In this document: positions 1 through 7,246 of the stretch, piece by piece
How positions within the stretch are numbered: position 1 is the stretch's first letter
How the letters are laid out: each line of letters opens with the position of its first letter
Virus record (IMG/VR): IMGVR_UViG_3300035180_001778
Location: 1 to 64,000 of that record
DNA from: a virus
Length of the DNA stretch: 64,000 nt
Strand: one strand, 5' to 3'
Translations under genes and position numbers: made by a program
The notes under the pieces: generated by a model
Database searches by the model: none
What the model saw: only the letters and a program-made list of their open reading frames with translations
What the model was told of the DNA's origin: nothing

Positions 1-117
1 CTTGTACCACCAGACGTGGAACATGTTGCTCCACCAGGCGACGCTTGCGACGTTCTCCGGCAAGCTGCACGCCTTGCGGACAGCCTTCAGAGAGATGGGG
101 GGCTTTTTCTCTTTCAT
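1..117 (-). CDS. Small protein, cut by the window edge
   Basis: Reads leftward from ATG at 117 to the left edge; 39 codons are visible and the C-terminus lies outside. The start overlaps the stop of the gene before it in an ATGA junction (114-117), the usual arrangement in this genome, which supports the start. It is rich in tryptophan near the visible end (VAWWSNMFHVWWYK). No family recognised. Confidence 0.6.
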   Translation of the reverse strand, partial: MKEKKPPISLKAVRKACSLPENVASVAWWSNMFHVWWYK

Positions 118-351
118 TTCGCGAACTTCCTCTGGATCAGATCCCGGAAGCCGCGGAGATGTTCCATCTCCGCTGTTTCGTCGGGGGCTCCGAAGGTCCC
201 GATGTACTTGTGGTGAGCGTGGGTCCCCACGCTTTTTGTGACGTACACCACCATCCCCCCGGACCGCAAGGGTGACGATGTAGGGGTTGATGGCCCACGA
301 AATGGCCATGCAAGCGGGTTCTTTTTCGGCTTTCGTTTCGGGTTCGCTCAT
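114..351 (-). CDS. Unknown protein, frameshifted in a G run
   Basis: Starts at ATG 351, overlapping the stop of the upstream gene (ATGA, 348-351). The first 32 or so codons (MSEPETKAEKEPACMAIS...) read in one frame. After a run of six G (about 256-261, minus strand) the protein-like sequence continues in another frame as MVVYVTKSVGTHAHHKYIG and ends ...RGFRDLIQRKFAK with a stop at 114 that overlaps the next ATG. Removing one G gives one continuous protein of about 78 residues. A real frameshift is possible but an assembly error is more likely. Function unknown. Confidence 0.55.
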
Positions 352-674
352 TGCTCGTGTCCTACACGACGGCGTTTGAACCGATCAACCTTCTTCTTGG
401 TCGACTTGCCGACCGGCGGCCTCAGCATCCGGCGAGCCTTGTGGTAGGCCTCCTGGATCGTCCGGCCGTAGAAGCTGTGGATGTTCATCCCGGCGAGGAG
501 ATATACCTTCCAGACGAAGCAGACACCCCGCTGCGTCTCGGGCGGGGTCGGATGCACCCCAACCTCTGTCGCCCTCGAAGCGTCCACGTAGACCTGCGAG
601 ATGCCCGCCAAGGTGTCCCGATCGCTTGCCCACTTCGCCAATTCCGTCAGGGCTTTGTCGACGTTCCACTTCAT
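348..674 (-). CDS. Hypothetical protein, 108 aa
   Basis: Starts at ATG 674 (MKWNVDKALTELAKW...), 17 bp from the divergent start at 692, and ends in an ATGA overlap with the next leftward gene. The C-terminus is strongly basic (GKSTKKKVDRFKRRRVGHEQ), suggesting nucleic-acid contact. The middle contains RGVCFVWKVYLL, which resembles GGVCFVWLLHQK in the protein at 1572-2420, so the two may share a small fold. No known family. Confidence 0.7.
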   Translation of the reverse strand: MKWNVDKALTELAKWASDRDTLAGISQVYVDASRATEVGVHPTPPETQRGVCFVWKVYLLAGMNIHSFYGRTIQEAYHKARRMLRPPVGKSTKKKVDRFKRRRVGHEQ

Positions 675-691
675 GGTGTAATCTCTTGGGG

Positions 692-1081
692 ATGGCCTAC
701 GAAATTGGGGATTGGCTGGAGCTTGAAGGACCCGCCTACTGGGCTGAAGTGGTCGCTCTTTCTGCGGATGGTATCTGGCTTCTGGCGGTGGGCGAATCCG
801 TAGACACCTCATTCGAGAAGATCGAGCTTGGCTGGGCCCCGTTCAAACCGAGAGAAGGGGGCACGCTGGTCCCTCATTGGGTACACCATGACGCGGTGTT
901 CGTGGACAAGGATCCCACACACTTCCGAAATATGGTCTCCGTCGTGACCATCAAAAAGGGCTGGCTGTCTTACCGCCGGGACGACTCGAAACAATTCAGG
1001 ATTTCGTCTTGGGATGACTTCTGTTTGGAATGGTCGCCTTTGAAGCATCCCACGGCCTGGGATGCCATCCTGGAGGATTGA
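692..1081 (+). CDS. Hypothetical protein with C-terminal acidic tag
   Basis: 129 residues. An upstream in-frame extension exists, but MAYEIGDWLELEG at 692 is chosen because the stretch before it overlaps the divergent gene at 348-674 and because an extended -10 like element (TGGTGTAAT) lies 9 bp upstream. The N-terminal part looks like a small beta-barrel. It ends in HPTAWDAILED, one of the clearest copies of the shared tag. The next gene begins one base after its stop. Function unknown. Confidence 0.75.
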   Translation: MAYEIGDWLELEGPAYWAEVVALSADGIWLLAVGESVDTSFEKIELGWAPFKPREGGTLVPHWVHHDAVFVDKDPTHFRNMVSVVTIKKGWLSYRRDDSKQFRISSWDDFCLEWSPLKHPTAWDAILED

Positions 1082-1082
1082 T

Positions 1083-1445
1083 ATGCCTGACCTGGTTATT
1101 TGGGATCTGAGATTCCCCACCTCGAACTCCGAGGAGTTCACTCGTTTCCGTCACTTTCAATCAGTCTTGAGAAGCGACGAGCATGTTCAAGAGGTGCATG
1201 TCTATTCACCCCCAAACAGTGCTCAGTCTGAAATGACTGTCTGCTTCCGAGACGGGTATAGCCGGCCTCACACCCATGAAGTCCAAGGGCTCAATGTTCT
1301 GTATCCCGCTCGATGGGCGATGGGGCAACCCCAGCTCATTCGCAAATTCGTGAGCCACATCGACTATAAGCACTATGGGCCGTCTTCGGTGCCGAGTGTT
1401 CGGACGTGGCATGAGCGTCTGATGAAAGAAGACGAAGACTTCTGA
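1083..1445 (+). CDS. Hypothetical protein with C-terminal acidic tag
   Basis: 120 residues beginning MPDLVIWDLRFPT, one base after the stop of the previous gene, so the two are co-transcribed. No family recognised. The C-terminus RTWHERLMKEDEDF is a copy of the T-W-x-x-x-L-[LM] acidic tag. An extended -10 element (CTGGTGTAGA) lies just after the stop and probably serves the next gene. Confidence 0.75.
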   Translation: MPDLVIWDLRFPTSNSEEFTRFRHFQSVLRSDEHVQEVHVYSPPNSAQSEMTVCFRDGYSRPHTHEVQGLNVLYPARWAMGQPQLIRKFVSHIDYKHYGPSSVPSVRTWHERLMKEDEDF

Positions 1446-1571
1446 TTTCTGTCCGAGACACGATATCTCTGGTGTAGAGTGGGTATACGACCGGGGCTCA
1501 GAGGAGTCTCTGTCTCCCTCGGAGTCCTCAGTGGAGGACCGAGGGTCGAAACACTCACACAGAGGTGTGTC

Positions 1572-2420
1572 ATGGCGAAGATCAAGGAAGGCTCGAACTC
1601 GTTTCTACTCCAGACCCTCACGGCGGTTCTCGCTTCGGAGGGCGCTCTCCGGCCCGACAAGGTGGACGCGGTGCGGACCAAGTTCCTGGAGCGGCTGATG
1701 TCGGAGCCGATGGGCAAGCAGTACCCGGCGGAGACGAACCGCCACGCCTGGACGATACTATCCAGGCTCTTCCCCGTCACGGAACAGGCGCCGGTTCTGG
1801 ATCTTCACAAGGAGGTTCCGATCGAGGCGCTCAAGCTTCCGGAGGCTGTCCGTTCCAAGACGGAAGAGGCTCTTCGGAACTTCCTTCAGGGGAAGGAGGA
1901 GAAGACTCCGCCCTCGAACCCGGGCGTGAATCTCGCGCTCGATCCGGCGGACATGGACCTCCTTTTGGAGGACGTGAACGATGCCGCTCCGGCTGCCCTG
2001 AAGGATGGCCTTCAGGTGGCTCTGGAGGAAACGGCAGACCGTTTCGCGAAGGGGTTGAAGCACCCCTTCATCGATACTCTCCGTCACGACGGGAAGTACT
2101 ACACGGTCGTCGGTACGGCGGTCATTCACTCGGCGAAGCGGGCGGGTTGCACGAGGAACTCGAACTGCACGGTCAACAACCTCCGTCGCATCAAGGACGC
2201 GGATGAGCGCATCCTGGTCCACCGCGACGGTCGTCCGATGGTCGTCTCTCGCGAGCTGGAGAATGGTGGCGGGGTCTGCTTCGTCTGGCTTCTTCACCAG
2301 AAGCCGGGGCTGGGCATCCGGTTCTGGCTGAACGAGAGGGACAACGGGACCTCGAAGGACAACCCGCGGGGGACCTTCCGGGTCACGCTGACTGAGGATG
2401 GCTGGAAGAAGGCCGGCTGA
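1572..2420 (+). CDS. Hypothetical protein, 282 aa
   Basis: Begins MAKIKEGSNSFLLQ and ends ...LTEDGWKKAG before a strong terminator. Residues 1-150 look helical and acidic; residues 170-282 form a beta-rich part with HDGKYYTVVGTAVIH and RELENGGGVCFVWLL. A CTGGTGTAGA promoter-like element sits near 1470 and a roughly 100-base leader with an imperfect hairpin (about 1518-1543) separates it from the start, so this gene, unlike many here, is not leaderless. No family recognised. Confidence 0.7.
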   Translation: MAKIKEGSNSFLLQTLTAVLASEGALRPDKVDAVRTKFLERLMSEPMGKQYPAETNRHAWTILSRLFPVTEQAPVLDLHKEVPIEALKLPEAVRSKTEEALRNFLQGKEEKTPPSNPGVNLALDPADMDLLLEDVNDAAPAALKDGLQVALEETADRFAKGLKHPFIDTLRHDGKYYTVVGTAVIHSAKRAGCTRNSNCTVNNLRRIKDADERILVHRDGRPMVVSRELENGGGVCFVWLLHQKPGLGIRFWLNERDNGTSKDNPRGTFRVTLTEDGWKKAG

Positions 2421-2424
2421 AACG

Positions 2425-2463
2425 AAAAAAGCCCCCGGAGCGAGATGCTCCGGGGGCTTTTTT
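2425..2463. terminator. Bidirectional intrinsic terminator
   Basis: Perfect stem (GCCCCCGGAGC paired with GCTCCGGGGGC) with a 5-base loop, preceded by six A and followed by six or seven T. It can stop the rightward gene ending at 2420 and the leftward gene ending at 2468. Confidence 0.9.
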
Positions 2464-2467
2464 GCGT

Positions 2468-2761
2468 TCACTTCCCGTAGGGGAGCGAAGCGAGGCGGTC
2501 CTTGACGGCCTTCAGCACGCTGGGGCTGAGGTTCGCGAGGAGCGCAGCCTGAGCGCTGGCGAGCTGGTTGAGTAAGCCGGCGGCGGCTTCGAACATGGCG
2601 CGGTCACCCTTCTTGGCCTTGGCCTTGGTGGTCGCCCACGCAGCCACGGCGTTGATGGTGGTGTCCACGGTCTTCTTGGCCACGGTCTTCTTGGCCGAGC
2701 GCTTGGTGCGCTTCGGGGTTGCAGTTGCGGTCGCGGTCGGAATCGAAGTGAGGTCGGTCAT
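2468..2761 (-). CDS. Small basic Lys/Ala-rich protein, histone-like
   Basis: 97 residues from ATG 2761. The first third is strongly basic with paired lysines (KRTKRSAKKTVAKKTV), like H1-type or HU-associated tails, followed by an Ala/Leu-rich helical part (AAAGLLNQLASAQAALLANL). This points to DNA or RNA binding but no domain is certain. The promoter is of the CTGGTGTA type, with the start 8 bp downstream of TGTACT. Convergent with 1572-2420 and sharing its terminator. Confidence 0.7.
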   Translation of the reverse strand: MTDLTSIPTATATATPKRTKRSAKKTVAKKTVDTTINAVAAWATTKAKAKKGDRAMFEAAAGLLNQLASAQAALLANLSPSVLKAVKDRLASLPYGK

Positions 2762-2804
2762 ACTTCCGTAGTACACCAGAAATTATCCCGGACATTCAGA
2801 GATT

Positions 2805-3230
2805 TCACAGAGGATGCGAAATCTCTGTTGCCAACCGCTGTCCGAGGTCATAGGCAGTCCGGGTTCCCTCGGAAGGGAATCTAGCTGCATCGCACCCCGC
2901 GAAGAATGAGATAGTCCCGGCGACCCCGACGCCGAGGAGCCTGCTTACCGTGGCGGTGGGAGCATACCTAACCCGCATTTCGTAGATGTAGGTCTCGGCG
3001 CCTTGATTCTCGTTGAGAATCAAGGCGCCGAGGAGATTCACAGGAAGTCCTGGGTTCGATCTCCATGGTGTGCCTTGTACCCACACGTGGGAGTCTTCGT
3101 CATAGGTGACGCCCCAGTCGCCGGACTGGACGATGATGCCGCGGGCTTTGCAGGCGAGGCAGGCCGCCGTGATCCGTTCTTCGATCTCATCGAAGTCGTT
3201 GAGGATCAGGTCCCAAGCCGTCGTGCTCAT
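2805..3230 (-). CDS. Hypothetical protein with tag-like N-terminus
   Basis: 141 residues. It begins MSTTAWDLILNDFDEIEE, the shared acidic tag placed at the N-terminus rather than the C-terminus. A later hydrophobic segment (LLGVGVAGTISFFAGC) could be a membrane helix. The coding sequence contains an 18-bp perfect inverted repeat at 2994-3032. Start overlaps the stop of the upstream gene (ATGA). Last gene of a three-gene leftward operon; function unknown. Confidence 0.7.
   Translation of the reverse strand: MSTTAWDLILNDFDEIEERITAACLACKARGIIVQSGDWGVTYDEDSHVWVQGTPWRSNPGLPVNLLGALILNENQGAETYIYEMRVRYAPTATVSRLLGVGVAGTISFFAGCDAARFPSEGTRTAYDLGQRLATEISHPL
2994..3032. repeat. Perfect 18-bp inverted repeat inside a gene
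   Basis: Arms CTCGGCGCCTTGATTCTC and its exact complement are separated by 3 bases, within the coding sequence of 2805-3230. There is no T run, so it is not a classical terminator. Confidence 0.9.
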
Positions 3231-3469
3231 GGCCCGGCATACACCAGAAGCTTCTTGGCCATCAACGACATGAGGATCGCGTCGTTGAGGATGGGGCTCT
3301 TTTTTTGAAGGTCAGGGATCGGATCCGGGGCGTAGTACTCCGTGAGGAGGTCGCGCACGGCTGTCTCCGGCATCGGTGGCAACTTGAAGTCGTTGCAGCC
3401 GTGATTGCCGAACTCGTCGGCCGCCATCTCCAGGAGGATGCCCGCCAGCCGCATCTCGCTTGGGGTCAC
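3227..3469 (-). CDS. Hypothetical protein, 80 aa
   Basis: Middle gene of a leftward operon, joined by ATGA overlaps at both ends (3227-3230 and 3466-3469). Begins MTPSEMRLAGILLEMAADEF. Mostly helical and acidic at the N-terminus, ending LMAKKLLVYAGP. No family recognised. Confidence 0.7.
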   Translation of the reverse strand: MTPSEMRLAGILLEMAADEFGNHGCNDFKLPPMPETAVRDLLTEYYAPDPIPDLQKKSPILNDAILMSLMAKKLLVYAGP

Positions 3470-3948
3470 AGGTCATCCTCCAGGATCTTGGCCCAAGCAT
3501 TCAACGGGCCCGCGACAACAGCCGGCGTGTCCTCCCAGAGGAGCTGCCCCTTCAGGTGAACCGGCCGCCAGAGGTGAGCCCGCCGCTCCCTCTTCCATGT
3601 GTTGTAGGGCACCTTCTGGTAGTCCCCGCCCTCGGTCGGCCAGTAAACGAAGGTCGGATTCCCGATTTCTTCGTCGGCGGTCATGTCCTGGTTCGGGTGG
3701 AAGAAGGCGTGGCCGGGGCCCTTCGCGAGCTGGACATAGCTCGGATTTGCGCCTTCCGGCTTCATGAGCTTGCGGGCGGTGAGTTCCGCGCAGCCCTTCA
3801 CCTCCATGGCGTTCTCCACGAACGCCTTCCTGAAGAGGTCTGCAACCCGGTCAGTCATTTCTGAGTTCGGAGTGAGAAAGAGGACGGATCCTCCATCGAG
3901 CACAGTCTGTGCGACTTCCAGGCGGAGTTTCTTGTCGAGCTTGGGCAT
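3466..3948 (-). CDS. Hypothetical protein with C-terminal acidic tag
   Basis: 160 residues, first gene of a leftward operon. The C-terminus PLNAWAKILEDDL is a near-perfect copy of the shared tag. The body has a beta-rich central part (PGHAFFHPNQDMTADE). The promoter is an extended -10 (CTGGTGTAAG) 11 bp upstream, back to back with the rightward TTGATC promoter of the lipoprotein gene. Function unknown. Confidence 0.75.
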   Translation of the reverse strand: MPKLDKKLRLEVAQTVLDGGSVLFLTPNSEMTDRVADLFRKAFVENAMEVKGCAELTARKLMKPEGANPSYVQLAKGPGHAFFHPNQDMTADEEIGNPTFVYWPTEGGDYQKVPYNTWKRERRAHLWRPVHLKGQLLWEDTPAVVAGPLNAWAKILEDDL

Positions 3949-3969
3949 GGCTTTTTTTACTTACACCAG

Positions 3970-3997
3970 TTGATCCGAATCCAGGTCGGACTGTAGA
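3970..3997 (+). promoter_or_regulatory. TTGATC-N16-TGTAGA promoter of the lipoprotein gene
   Basis: TTGATC, a 16-base spacer, TGTAGA, then 6 bases to the ATG at 4004. The expected transcription start falls at the start codon, so the mRNA should be leaderless. Confidence 0.75.
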
Positions 3998-4003
3998 GGC
4001 TAC

Positions 4004-4690
4004 ATGAAGCACACCGTTCTGGTCATACTCTCTGGTTTTGTCCTCGGTTGCGGCACGGACTACACGGTCCCGTGGCCCGACACCACCTCCAGCTCGTCTT
4101 CGACGGCCTCCAGCTCGTCTTCGACGACTTCATCCAGCTCCTCGGCTTCCTCCAGCTCCGGCACGGGCGGCGAAGGTGGAACCACGGTCTCCGTGTCGTC
4201 CAGCTCCAGCTCCTCGGGTACGGGCGGCTCCAGCGAGACCTCGTCCGGTACGGGCGGCACGGGAGGGACGTCTGGACTCGGCGGAGCTGGGGGTGAGATG
4301 GGGACGACGGGTGGGATGGACGGAGGGACGAGCGATACCAGCTCGTCGACCTCCGTTTCGGCGTCTTCGTCTTCGGGTGGCGGATTCTGCGCGACGGATG
4401 GGGATCTCTGTCCCGACGGAGTCTGCCTCGACGAAGTCTGCCTGCCCCATGTGCCCGTCGTCTGTGCTGTTCCGCAGCCTGGCGGCGGGTACTACACGGT
4501 GCTCGGGTGCTACGGGTCGGGGGATACTTCCCCAAACGGGTACAAGCTCTACCAGGGGAAGTGGAACGACCCGATGAGGAAGCTCCTCTGCTCGGGTGAC
4601 CCGGCCGACCTCGGCTTCTGCAAGCACGGAAGCATCTGCACGGCAGAGAGCAAGGTCGGCGGATGGTTCATCGAGGGGACCTGCTTCTAG
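4004..4690 (+). CDS. Ser/Gly-rich lipoprotein
   Basis: 228 residues. Residues 1-16 form a lipoprotein signal peptide with a lipobox ending V-L-G-C, so it should be lipidated at Cys16 and anchored in the host envelope. Residues 28-128 are a low-complexity linker of Ser runs and GTGG repeats, encoded by near-identical DNA repeats. Residues 129-228 form a Cys-rich domain with about ten cysteines (CATDGDLCPDGVC...). This design is common in Myxococcota surface lipoproteins. In a phage it might be a host-derived cargo gene altering the infected cell surface, for example to exclude other phages; that is inference. Its stop shares a CTAG with the convergent gene. Confidence 0.8.
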   Translation: MKHTVLVILSGFVLGCGTDYTVPWPDTTSSSSSTASSSSSTTSSSSSASSSSGTGGEGGTTVSVSSSSSSSGTGGSSETSSGTGGTGGTSGLGGAGGEMGTTGGMDGGTSDTSSSTSVSASSSSGGGFCATDGDLCPDGVCLDEVCLPHVPVVCAVPQPGGGYYTVLGCYGSGDTSPNGYKLYQGKWNDPMRKLLCSGDPADLGFCKHGSICTAESKVGGWFIEGTCF

Positions 4691-5115
4691 GCCCGCTTCC
4701 CGCCGTGAAGATGCGCGCGCCCTGCGTTCATCAGCATCTTCACGGCGACAGCCTTCGCCACATCGACGTTGAAGGCTTCGGCCCGATCGAGAGTCCGAAT
4801 GAAGGAGTCCGCGACTTCTTCTTCGGCGCTCGTGAGAACGGGTAGCCCCATCGAGCGCATCTTCTCGGCCTTATCGCACTCCGAGAAGAGAGTCCCATCC
4901 CGAAACGATTCCCAAAACTCGGCCAGCTCGCCGACCTCGTTCATCGTCATCACGGCAGCTCGGATGAGGATGCCGATCGGGCCCGCGATCTGAGTTGCCG
5001 TCAAGCCCTCCATGAGCTTCTCACGGAAGCCCTTCTTCGTCGAGTTCTCGACGACAAGGTCCTTGAGGTTGTTGAGGATGCTGAGGCCCTTGATGAAGGA
5101 CTCGGGAGAGGACAT
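4687..5115 (-). CDS. Hypothetical helical protein, 142 aa
   Basis: Begins MSSPESFIKGLSILNNL; an in-frame ATG three codons earlier (5124) is possible. The upstream TGTAGT box lies 8 bp from the 5124 start, so a leaderless start there cannot be excluded. Largely helical, with a mildly hydrophobic stretch (IAGPIGILIRAAVMTM). Converges on the lipoprotein gene with both TAG stops sharing the same CTAG. No family recognised. Confidence 0.65.
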   Translation of the reverse strand: MSSPESFIKGLSILNNLKDLVVENSTKKGFREKLMEGLTATQIAGPIGILIRAAVMTMNEVGELAEFWESFRDGTLFSECDKAEKMRSMGLPVLTSAEEEVADSFIRTLDRAEAFNVDVAKAVAVKMLMNAGRAHLHGGKRA

Positions 5116-5117
5116 GT

Positions 5118-5924
5118 CTAGCATGGGGCGGGACTACACCGCCCCATGCTGTCCAGCTCAGTGCATGGTGGGGGTGTCGGTCGAGGGGCTTGAGCCCTGA
5201 AGAGCCGGTAGCGATGAAACCGGACCAGCTCGACCGGAAGGATCTGCACAAGGGCCGTCGACTTTGCGCAGTCGAGGATGCATTGAGCAATCACACCATC
5301 GATTTGCGTCAGGCTCAGACCAACCAACTCGTTGGCGATGCCAGGAGCGTTGTACTTCATGCCCTGAACTTGCGCGGTGCTGCTATTCGACTGGGGCGCC
5401 ATCTCTTGAAACATCTTGTCCAAGGTGTCCAGGTGCGTCTGAATGCTCTCCAGGTCCTCGACGAACCGCTCCGGAACGACATGCACGATGTCCGCGAGGT
5501 CCTCGGGGATTCCCTTGGAGCTGCCCACGAAGACCAAAGTGTGCGTGTCGCACGGATCCAAGGTGCGCCGGCTCGCCTTGTCCCGAATGTGGCGATGAGC
5601 TTCCGGGTCCTGAAGCCAGCGATCTCCGTCGAGGATGATGTAGATCCGACGGAAGTCGTCGGACTGGGGGAGCGAAAGAAAGAACTTTCGAAAGCGGACC
5701 GGCACCAAGCGGACCGGGGGTCGCACCCCTTGCGCAAGATACTCGCGCAGAGGAACAAGACCGCGTTCGGAGTTGAACACCTCGATCCTCGTGTGGTTCT
5801 CGGGGTCTGTCGTATCCGCCGCCTTCATCCCATTCAAGATGCGGAGCAAAGCCCCTTCCTCCGCATTGACGTAGATGTGCGGGAGCATGCCGCGAAGCAG
5901 TCGAACGAATGCGTCCTTGTCCAT
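5118..5924 (-). CDS. Ycf46-like N-terminal domain without the AAA+ part
   Basis: 268 residues as read. It resembles the region preceding the AAA+ module in Ycf46-type ATPases: an opening like LLRGMLPHIYVNAEEGALL, a central IYIILDGDRWLQDPEAHRHI, then THTLVFVGSSKGIPEDL. No Walker A or B motif follows, so the protein stops before the ATPase domain and may act as a partner or dominant-negative form; that is inference. The last 20 or so residues look out of frame: adding one C to the CCCC run near 5170 gives the ending APSTDTPTMH and a stop just before the next promoter. Promoter: GTGGTGTAAC, 8 bp upstream. Confidence 0.6.
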   Translation of the reverse strand: MDKDAFVRLLRGMLPHIYVNAEEGALLRILNGMKAADTTDPENHTRIEVFNSERGLVPLREYLAQGVRPPVRLVPVRFRKFFLSLPQSDDFRRIYIILDGDRWLQDPEAHRHIRDKASRRTLDPCDTHTLVFVGSSKGIPEDLADIVHVVPERFVEDLESIQTHLDTLDKMFQEMAPQSNSSTAQVQGMKYNAPGIANELVGLSLTQIDGVIAQCILDCAKSTALVQILPVELVRFHRYRLFRAQAPRPTPPPCTELDSMGRCSPAPC

Positions 5925-5964
5925 GGCTCTAGGTTACACCACGGACCCCCAAGACGACCCCAAA

Positions 5965-6792
5965 TCAGTCGTCGTCTTCGAGGAAGGGCCTCTGTAGAAC
6001 CTCGAACGCCGTCGGGAGCTTCGCATGCTCCGCAGCTCGAATCGCCGCAGTACGGGCGTTTGCTTGAGGGGCAGGCACAGCCCTGGAGGTGTGCTCGATG
6101 AAGCTCGGACGGGGCGCGGGTTCGTCAACCGAGCGGGTGCTCCGATCCGAGAAGATGACCTGCCCGTTTCGGGTTCGTCCGATCTCTCGCATGTTGGCCC
6201 CAACCAGCTCTCGACGGAACGCGGTCTGATCCGTCGGGGGGCGCGTGACATTGAAGCGCGGCTGGCTGGCTGCCCCCATTCCCGAAGGCCTCGCTTGCTG
6301 CACAGGGGGATCGTAATCCAGCTCCCCGGTCGAGAAATCGATGTCGAGGCTTCCTCGCCGCCCGGTATCCCTCGCCACAGCCCCACCCCAGATGTCCTCC
6401 AGGCTCCCCAGGGACGCCGCCGGGTCCTCAGCGGGCTCATCTTCGGAGTCGAAGGAGGCTGCATACTCACGCCGAAAGACGTTCCTGTCCTCTCGGGGAG
6501 CCCGAGGAACGGGCATGCGCTGCGTGTAGCCTTCGGCGGCCCTCATCTCTCGGAGGGCGCTGCTCGATAGGAGCATCTCGGGGGTGAGGTCGGGGAGCTG
6601 TTGACGGATCGCAGCTTGACTCGCGGTTCGGGCCATTGTTGCTGGTCGTTGTAGCTTGACTCGCGGTTCGTGTTGCTTCTGAGCGAGAAGCTGACGCAAG
6701 GAGCCTTCAAGACAGGAGCAAGCTCCCGCGATGTGGTCCTCCCAATAGATCATCTGATGACAGCTCTTGCATTGAGCAATGACGGTGGCCAT
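5965..6792 (-). CDS. Unknown protein with zinc knuckle and tag-like tail
   Basis: 275 residues. A small Cys cluster opens it (CKSCHQMIYWEDHIAGACSC, residues 8-27), probably binding zinc. The middle is long, Arg/Pro/Glu-rich and likely disordered. It ends PTAFEVLQRPFLEDDD, a variant of the shared acidic tag. An 18-bp direct repeat (6613-6630 and 6653-6670) lies in the coding region in two different frames. Function unknown. Confidence 0.7.
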   Translation of the reverse strand: MATVIAQCKSCHQMIYWEDHIAGACSCLEGSLRQLLAQKQHEPRVKLQRPATMARTASQAAIRQQLPDLTPEMLLSSSALREMRAAEGYTQRMPVPRAPREDRNVFRREYAASFDSEDEPAEDPAASLGSLEDIWGGAVARDTGRRGSLDIDFSTGELDYDPPVQQARPSGMGAASQPRFNVTRPPTDQTAFRRELVGANMREIGRTRNGQVIFSDRSTRSVDEPAPRPSFIEHTSRAVPAPQANARTAAIRAAEHAKLPTAFEVLQRPFLEDDD

Positions 6793-6856
6793 ACCTATTT
6801 CCTACGATTCTTTGGGGAGTCCTGCAACGATAAAAGTGTCGGTGTAGGGACGGGGG

Positions 6857-7246
6857 ATGTGGCAAGAGACGGAAGACGACTTGGGGTTCCCTGTTTCCTA
6901 CGTGGCCCCCGCAGCAAAAGTCCCGTCTGTGAAGAGACCTTCCCGCACCAAAAAACCCGTCCCTGTTCCTGGAAACCCCAAGAACAAGTTCGATCACCGG
7001 CTCTCGGATGTGCGGGCTCCCGCTCTCACGGACCCTTGTTGGGTGGGGTGGACCGCCCCCATCTCCAAGTACTTGTCGGAACCTCGGACGTGGCCCCAGC
7101 TCGAAGCGTGGCGGAAGACGTCGGGGGTCTCCTCTGCCCTTCTACGGCATGGTCTCGCATGGCTCGAAGAGATGGGGCACGCGAGGTCGTACTCTCAGAA
7201 GGACGTCATCTACTGGGCTTCAAACATCACAGATTGTAGCGTTTGA
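6857..7246 (+). CDS. Hypothetical protein, 129 aa
   Basis: Begins MWQETEDDLGFPVSYV, 8 bp after a TCGGTGTAGG element, divergent from 5965-6792. A basic Pro/Lys-rich linker (PSVKRPSRTKKPVPVP) precedes a helical second half that could be a winged-helix-like region (TWPQLEAWRKTSGVSSALL). Its last 20 bases overlap the convergent gene at 7227. No certain family. Confidence 0.65.
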   Translation: MWQETEDDLGFPVSYVAPAAKVPSVKRPSRTKKPVPVPGNPKNKFDHRLSDVRAPALTDPCWVGWTAPISKYLSEPRTWPQLEAWRKTSGVSSALLRHGLAWLEEMGHARSYSQKDVIYWASNITDCSV

